Shown: positions 13,549 to 16,032 of the stretch, piece after piece
How the letters are laid out: each line of letters begins with the position of its first letter
Position numbering within the stretch: the stretch's first letter is position 1
DNA from: JBBSEZ01 sp038239195
GTDB taxonomy: Bacteria > Planctomycetota > Planctomycetia > Gemmatales > Gemmataceae
NCBI GenBank assembly: GCA_038239195.1
Contig: JBBSEZ010000224.1
Location: 1-16,032, forward strand
Length of the DNA: 16,032 bases
Direction: 5' to 3'
Made by a program: the position numbers and the translations under genes
The notes under the pieces: model-generated
Database searches by the model: none
What the model saw: only the letters and a program-made list of their open reading frames with translations
What the model was told of the DNA's origin: nothing

Positions 13549-14571
13549 ATGAAACGCTTTCTCGTCGAGGTGGCCCTGTTCGCCGCTCTCCAAGGCGTCG
13601 TGGGCATTGGGTGGCTTGCGTACTGGCGCCGACACGACAATAGCTACCTGGGAGCGAGCGCGGACAAGGAACGCCTGCTGGCGACCGCCCCGGGGGCCCG
13701 GATCGTCTTTGTCGGCGGCTCGAACCTCGCCTTCGGGCTCGACTCCGAAATGGTGGAGCGCCGCCTCGGTCGCCACCCTGTGAACATGGGGGTGCATGGC
13801 TACTTTGGGCTCCCTTTCATGCTTCGTGAGGCCAAAGTTGCTCTGCGGTCTGGAGACGTTGTCGTGCTGACCCCGGAATACGAGCACTTCATCTTTGAAG
13901 ATTGGGGCCGTGGGAAAGGCCTCTTGCTCAAATCGTGGGCCTTGACGGCATGGTTGAGCCCGCAAGCCCTACGCCACGCTCCCGTGGAGGTGGTCGAGGA
14001 GATGTTCCTGACGCGAAAAGGCATCCAGGCGATCCTGGACGGATATCACATGGTGGGAGACAAGAAGATCGATCCCATCTACGGGCGGCATAACTTCAAC
14101 CGCTACGGAGACCTGGTGCTTCCCGAAGCTCTCGCCGACCGCGTCTTCAGCTACCCGCCTGGCGTCGTGCCTGTGACGTATCCTCCGAACCTGGCGGTGA
14201 TGGAGTCGATGGTCGGGCACCTCCGCGTCTTCGTGGCCTGGTGTCGCGCGCACGACGTCCAGGTGCTCTGGGCGTCGCCACCCTGGCTGCGGGAGAAATA
14301 TCTTGCGAACGCCAGGACGATCGAGGAGCTGGAAGCGGTGGTGGCGCGGAAGGTGCCCGTGGAGATAGTCCTCCGGGGCCGGGAGGCAAACCTGCCCACC
14401 AGCCGCTTCTTCGACACGGAGTACCACCTCAACCGTTCGGGGCGGCGCGAGCGCACCGAGTTCCTGTGCGAGCGGCTGGCCCGGGCATTGCGCCGAGAGA
14501 AAGCGCAAGCTCCGCCGGCCTCAACAGGGGGCGGGCTTCCCGTCACCCTCTCAGGGAGGGGCATGCAATGA
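13549..14571 (+). CDS. SGNH/AlgX-DltD-like O-acetylation protein
   Basis: The 340-residue product has a single hydrophobic N-terminal helix (residues 4-24) that should anchor it with the body outside the cytoplasmic membrane. IVFVGGSNLAFGLD (52-65) gives the block I serine (S58), NMGVHGYFG (79-87) the block II glycine region, VVVLTPEYEHF (104-114) a middle strand, and FFDTEYHLNRSG (287-298) the D289/H293 pair of block V. This is the arrangement of the SGNH-like partners of MBOAT acetyltransferases (AlgX/AlgJ, DltD, PatB), which pass or hydrolyse acetyl groups on extracytoplasmic polysaccharides. The ATG at 13549 follows GGAGG at 9-nt spacing and immediately precedes the helix. The stop overlaps the next start (ATGA), so the two are translationally coupled. 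The tail after 315 is low complexity. The exact acceptor is unknown. Confidence 0.82.
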   Translation: MKRFLVEVALFAALQGVVGIGWLAYWRRHDNSYLGASADKERLLATAPGARIVFVGGSNLAFGLDSEMVERRLGRHPVNMGVHGYFGLPFMLREAKVALRSGDVVVLTPEYEHFIFEDWGRGKGLLLKSWALTAWLSPQALRHAPVEVVEEMFLTRKGIQAILDGYHMVGDKKIDPIYGRHNFNRYGDLVLPEALADRVFSYPPGVVPVTYPPNLAVMESMVGHLRVFVAWCRAHDVQVLWASPPWLREKYLANARTIEELEAVVARKVPVEIVLRGREANLPTSRFFDTEYHLNRSGRRERTEFLCERLARALRREKAQAPPASTGGGLPVTLSGRGMQ

Positions 14572-16031
14572 CCTTTACTTCGCTCCCCTTCCTGGTTTTC
14601 CTGGTGGCGGTGTTCGCCCTCTACTGGTCTCTCGGGAACCGCTGGCTCCAGAACCGGCTGCTGCTGGCCGCGGGCATCCTGTTCTACGGTTGGTGGGACT
14701 GGCGCTTCTGCGGGCTGATGTTGCTTTCGGGACTGGGCGACTGGGGGCTGGCCCTCCTGGTTTCCTCGGTGGATCGTCCCACCTGGCGCAAGGCCTTCGT
14801 CGGGGCGAGCGTGGGCGCCAACCTGGCACTGCTCGGCTTTTTCAAATACTTCAACTTCTTTCAGGAAAACCTGGTCGGCCTTCTGGGAGGCGCCGGCTGG
14901 CGCATCGAGCCGTGGACCTTGCAGGTGGTCCTGCCGCTCGGCATCAGCTTTTACACCTTCCAGTCGATGGGCTACATCATCGACGTCTATCGCCGATTGG
15001 TGAGCCCCGTCCGCAACCCCCTGGATTATCTCGCCTACGTCGCTTTCTTCCCGCAACTCATGGCCGGGCCCATCGAACGGGCTGGCAATCTGCTCCCGCA
15101 GTTTCTGAGCCCGCGGTCGTTCGACCGCGAGGCGGCCGTGGACGGCTGCCGGCAGGTTCTTTGGGGCTTCACCAAGAAGCTCCTCCTCGCCGACCAACTG
15201 GCGATCTTCGTCGATGGTGCCTACGGACATGCCTGGGCAATGAAGGGCTGGCACCTGGCGCTGGCGACGGTCTTCTTCGCGTTCCAGATCTACTGCGACT
15301 TCTCGGCTTACTCGGACATCGCGCTGGGCACGGCCCGGCTCTTGGGCTTCCGGCTGATGCGCAACTTTGCCTACCCCTACTTCTCTCTGGACCTGGTCGA
15401 GTTCTGGCGGCGCTGGCACATTTCGCTCTCGACGTGGTTTCGCGACTACGTCTACTTCCCTCTGGGCGGCAGCCGGGGCGGCCTGTTTTCCGCCGCACGG
15501 AACGTCTTCGTCATCTTCCTGATCAGCGGCCTGTGGCATGGGGCGTCGTGGAACTTTGTGGTCTGGGGCACCTTGCACGGCCTGGGGGTGGTCGCCTGCA
15601 CCTTGTGGGCCGCACGGAGCGGCCGCGCCGCGCCCGCCCGACCGTCCGAGGTGCCCGGGGGCCCCGGGTGGCTGCCGTCTCCAGGGATGGCAGTTCGCAT
15701 GGCGACAACCTTCGCGCTGGTCACACTCGCATGGGTGTTCTTCCGGGCAAAGACGCTTGCTGACGCCAAGTACATCCTCAAGTCTATCTTCACCAGGCCC
15801 TTCCGTGCGCAGTTCGCCTCGGGCTACGCGCCCCCCGGGTTGAGTTACCGGGTGTTGCTCCTGCTCGTGCTTTCCCTGGTTGCCGTGGAGTGGTTCCAGC
15901 GCCGCCAGGCGCACGGTCTGGCGGTCGGCCACCTGCCTCGCCCGCTCCGCTGGGCGCTCTACACGGGCCTGATCTGGGCCCTCCTGCTCTGGAGCAGCGA
16001 AACGACCTCGTTCATCTATTTCCAGTTTTGA
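14568..16031 (+). CDS. MBOAT family O-acyltransferase (alginate-type polysaccharide O-acetylation)
   Basis: The 487-residue product is a complete MBOAT membrane protein, the usual length for AlgI/PatA-like members. It has about ten membrane segments. The family core is clear: FFKYFNFF (91-98), LPLGISFYTFQSMGYIIDVY (122-141), FPQLMAGPIERAGNLLPQF (161-179), FQIYCDFSAYSDIALG (239-254), NFAYPYFSLDLVEFWRRWHI (266-285) and the catalytic histidine H324 in ISGLWHGASWNF (319-330). H284 in RRWHISLS is the second conserved histidine. It should take acyl groups, most likely acetyl from cytoplasmic acetyl-CoA, and pass them across the membrane for addition to an exported polysaccharide, together with the SGNH-like protein. 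The start at 14568 overlaps the previous stop by 4 nt and follows AGGGAGGGG. The gene ends at 16031, just before the window edge. Confidence 0.92.
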   Translation: MTFTSLPFLVFLVAVFALYWSLGNRWLQNRLLLAAGILFYGWWDWRFCGLMLLSGLGDWGLALLVSSVDRPTWRKAFVGASVGANLALLGFFKYFNFFQENLVGLLGGAGWRIEPWTLQVVLPLGISFYTFQSMGYIIDVYRRLVSPVRNPLDYLAYVAFFPQLMAGPIERAGNLLPQFLSPRSFDREAAVDGCRQVLWGFTKKLLLADQLAIFVDGAYGHAWAMKGWHLALATVFFAFQIYCDFSAYSDIALGTARLLGFRLMRNFAYPYFSLDLVEFWRRWHISLSTWFRDYVYFPLGGSRGGLFSAARNVFVIFLISGLWHGASWNFVVWGTLHGLGVVACTLWAARSGRAAPARPSEVPGGPGWLPSPGMAVRMATTFALVTLAWVFFRAKTLADAKYILKSIFTRPFRAQFASGYAPPGLSYRVLLLLVLSLVAVEWFQRRQAHGLAVGHLPRPLRWALYTGLIWALLLWSSETTSFIYFQF

Positions 16032-16032
16032 G

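Noticed and set aside
14151..15932. 593-codon minus-strand frame opposite the SGNH and MBOAT genes
   Set aside because: Low-complexity charged composition without motifs; the plus strand encodes clear SGNH-like and MBOAT proteins.
1..16032. CRISPR array, tRNA, rRNA or phage genes
   Set aside because: No regularly spaced direct repeats, no cloverleaf tRNA sequence, no rRNA-like stretch and no phage structural motifs were seen.

Overview
This is a GC-rich bacterial window (I judge about two-thirds G+C by eye; not computed). It is packed with genes for building, decorating and exporting a surface polysaccharide. The GC content, the high-GC palindromic intergenic repeats and a decayed transposase that I associate with the ISAzo13-like group make a planctomycete (Planctomycetota, Gemmatales-like) my best guess. 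No phylogenetic marker gene is present, so this is an inference only.

Layout, left to right. (1) 2-154 (+) is the C-terminal tail of a polysaccharide-type ABC transporter ATPase. (2) 197-2524 (-) encodes a fused GT4-GT2 glycosyltransferase with a C-terminal beta-rich tail. (3) 2785-3678 (+) encodes a CmoB-like class I methyltransferase. (4) 3702-3820 holds two strong palindromes at a convergent junction; the second runs into the end of the next gene. (5) 8199-3785 (-) is a tight three-gene operon: a GT4 enzyme with a degenerate GT2-like tail, a GT2 rhamnosyltransferase-like enzyme, and a second GT4 enzyme. (6) 8587-11079 (+) encodes a large polytopic membrane protein that looks like a GT-C glycosyltransferase with a soluble C-terminal half. 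(7) 11080-11614 has no intact gene but contains the frameshifted C-terminus of a transposase. (8) 11615-12847 (-) encodes a DUF4214-methyltransferase fusion. (9) 12848-13548 is gene-free and holds a 78-bp MITE-like element flanked by a 4-bp duplication and a strong intrinsic-terminator hairpin. (10) 13549-14571 and 14568-16031 (+) form an overlapping SGNH-like/MBOAT pair, a typical exopolysaccharide O-acetylation module.

Functionally, the cytoplasmic GT4/GT2 enzymes would assemble the glycan from nucleotide sugars. The methyltransferases may cap or decorate it, the ABC transporter would export it, and the GT-C-like protein and the MBOAT/SGNH pair would modify it at or beyond the membrane. The genes lie in several short transcription units of alternating orientation, and mobile-element debris sits between them. 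This pattern fits an accessory glycan locus assembled piecemeal. I found no rRNA, tRNA, CRISPR array or clear phage genes.
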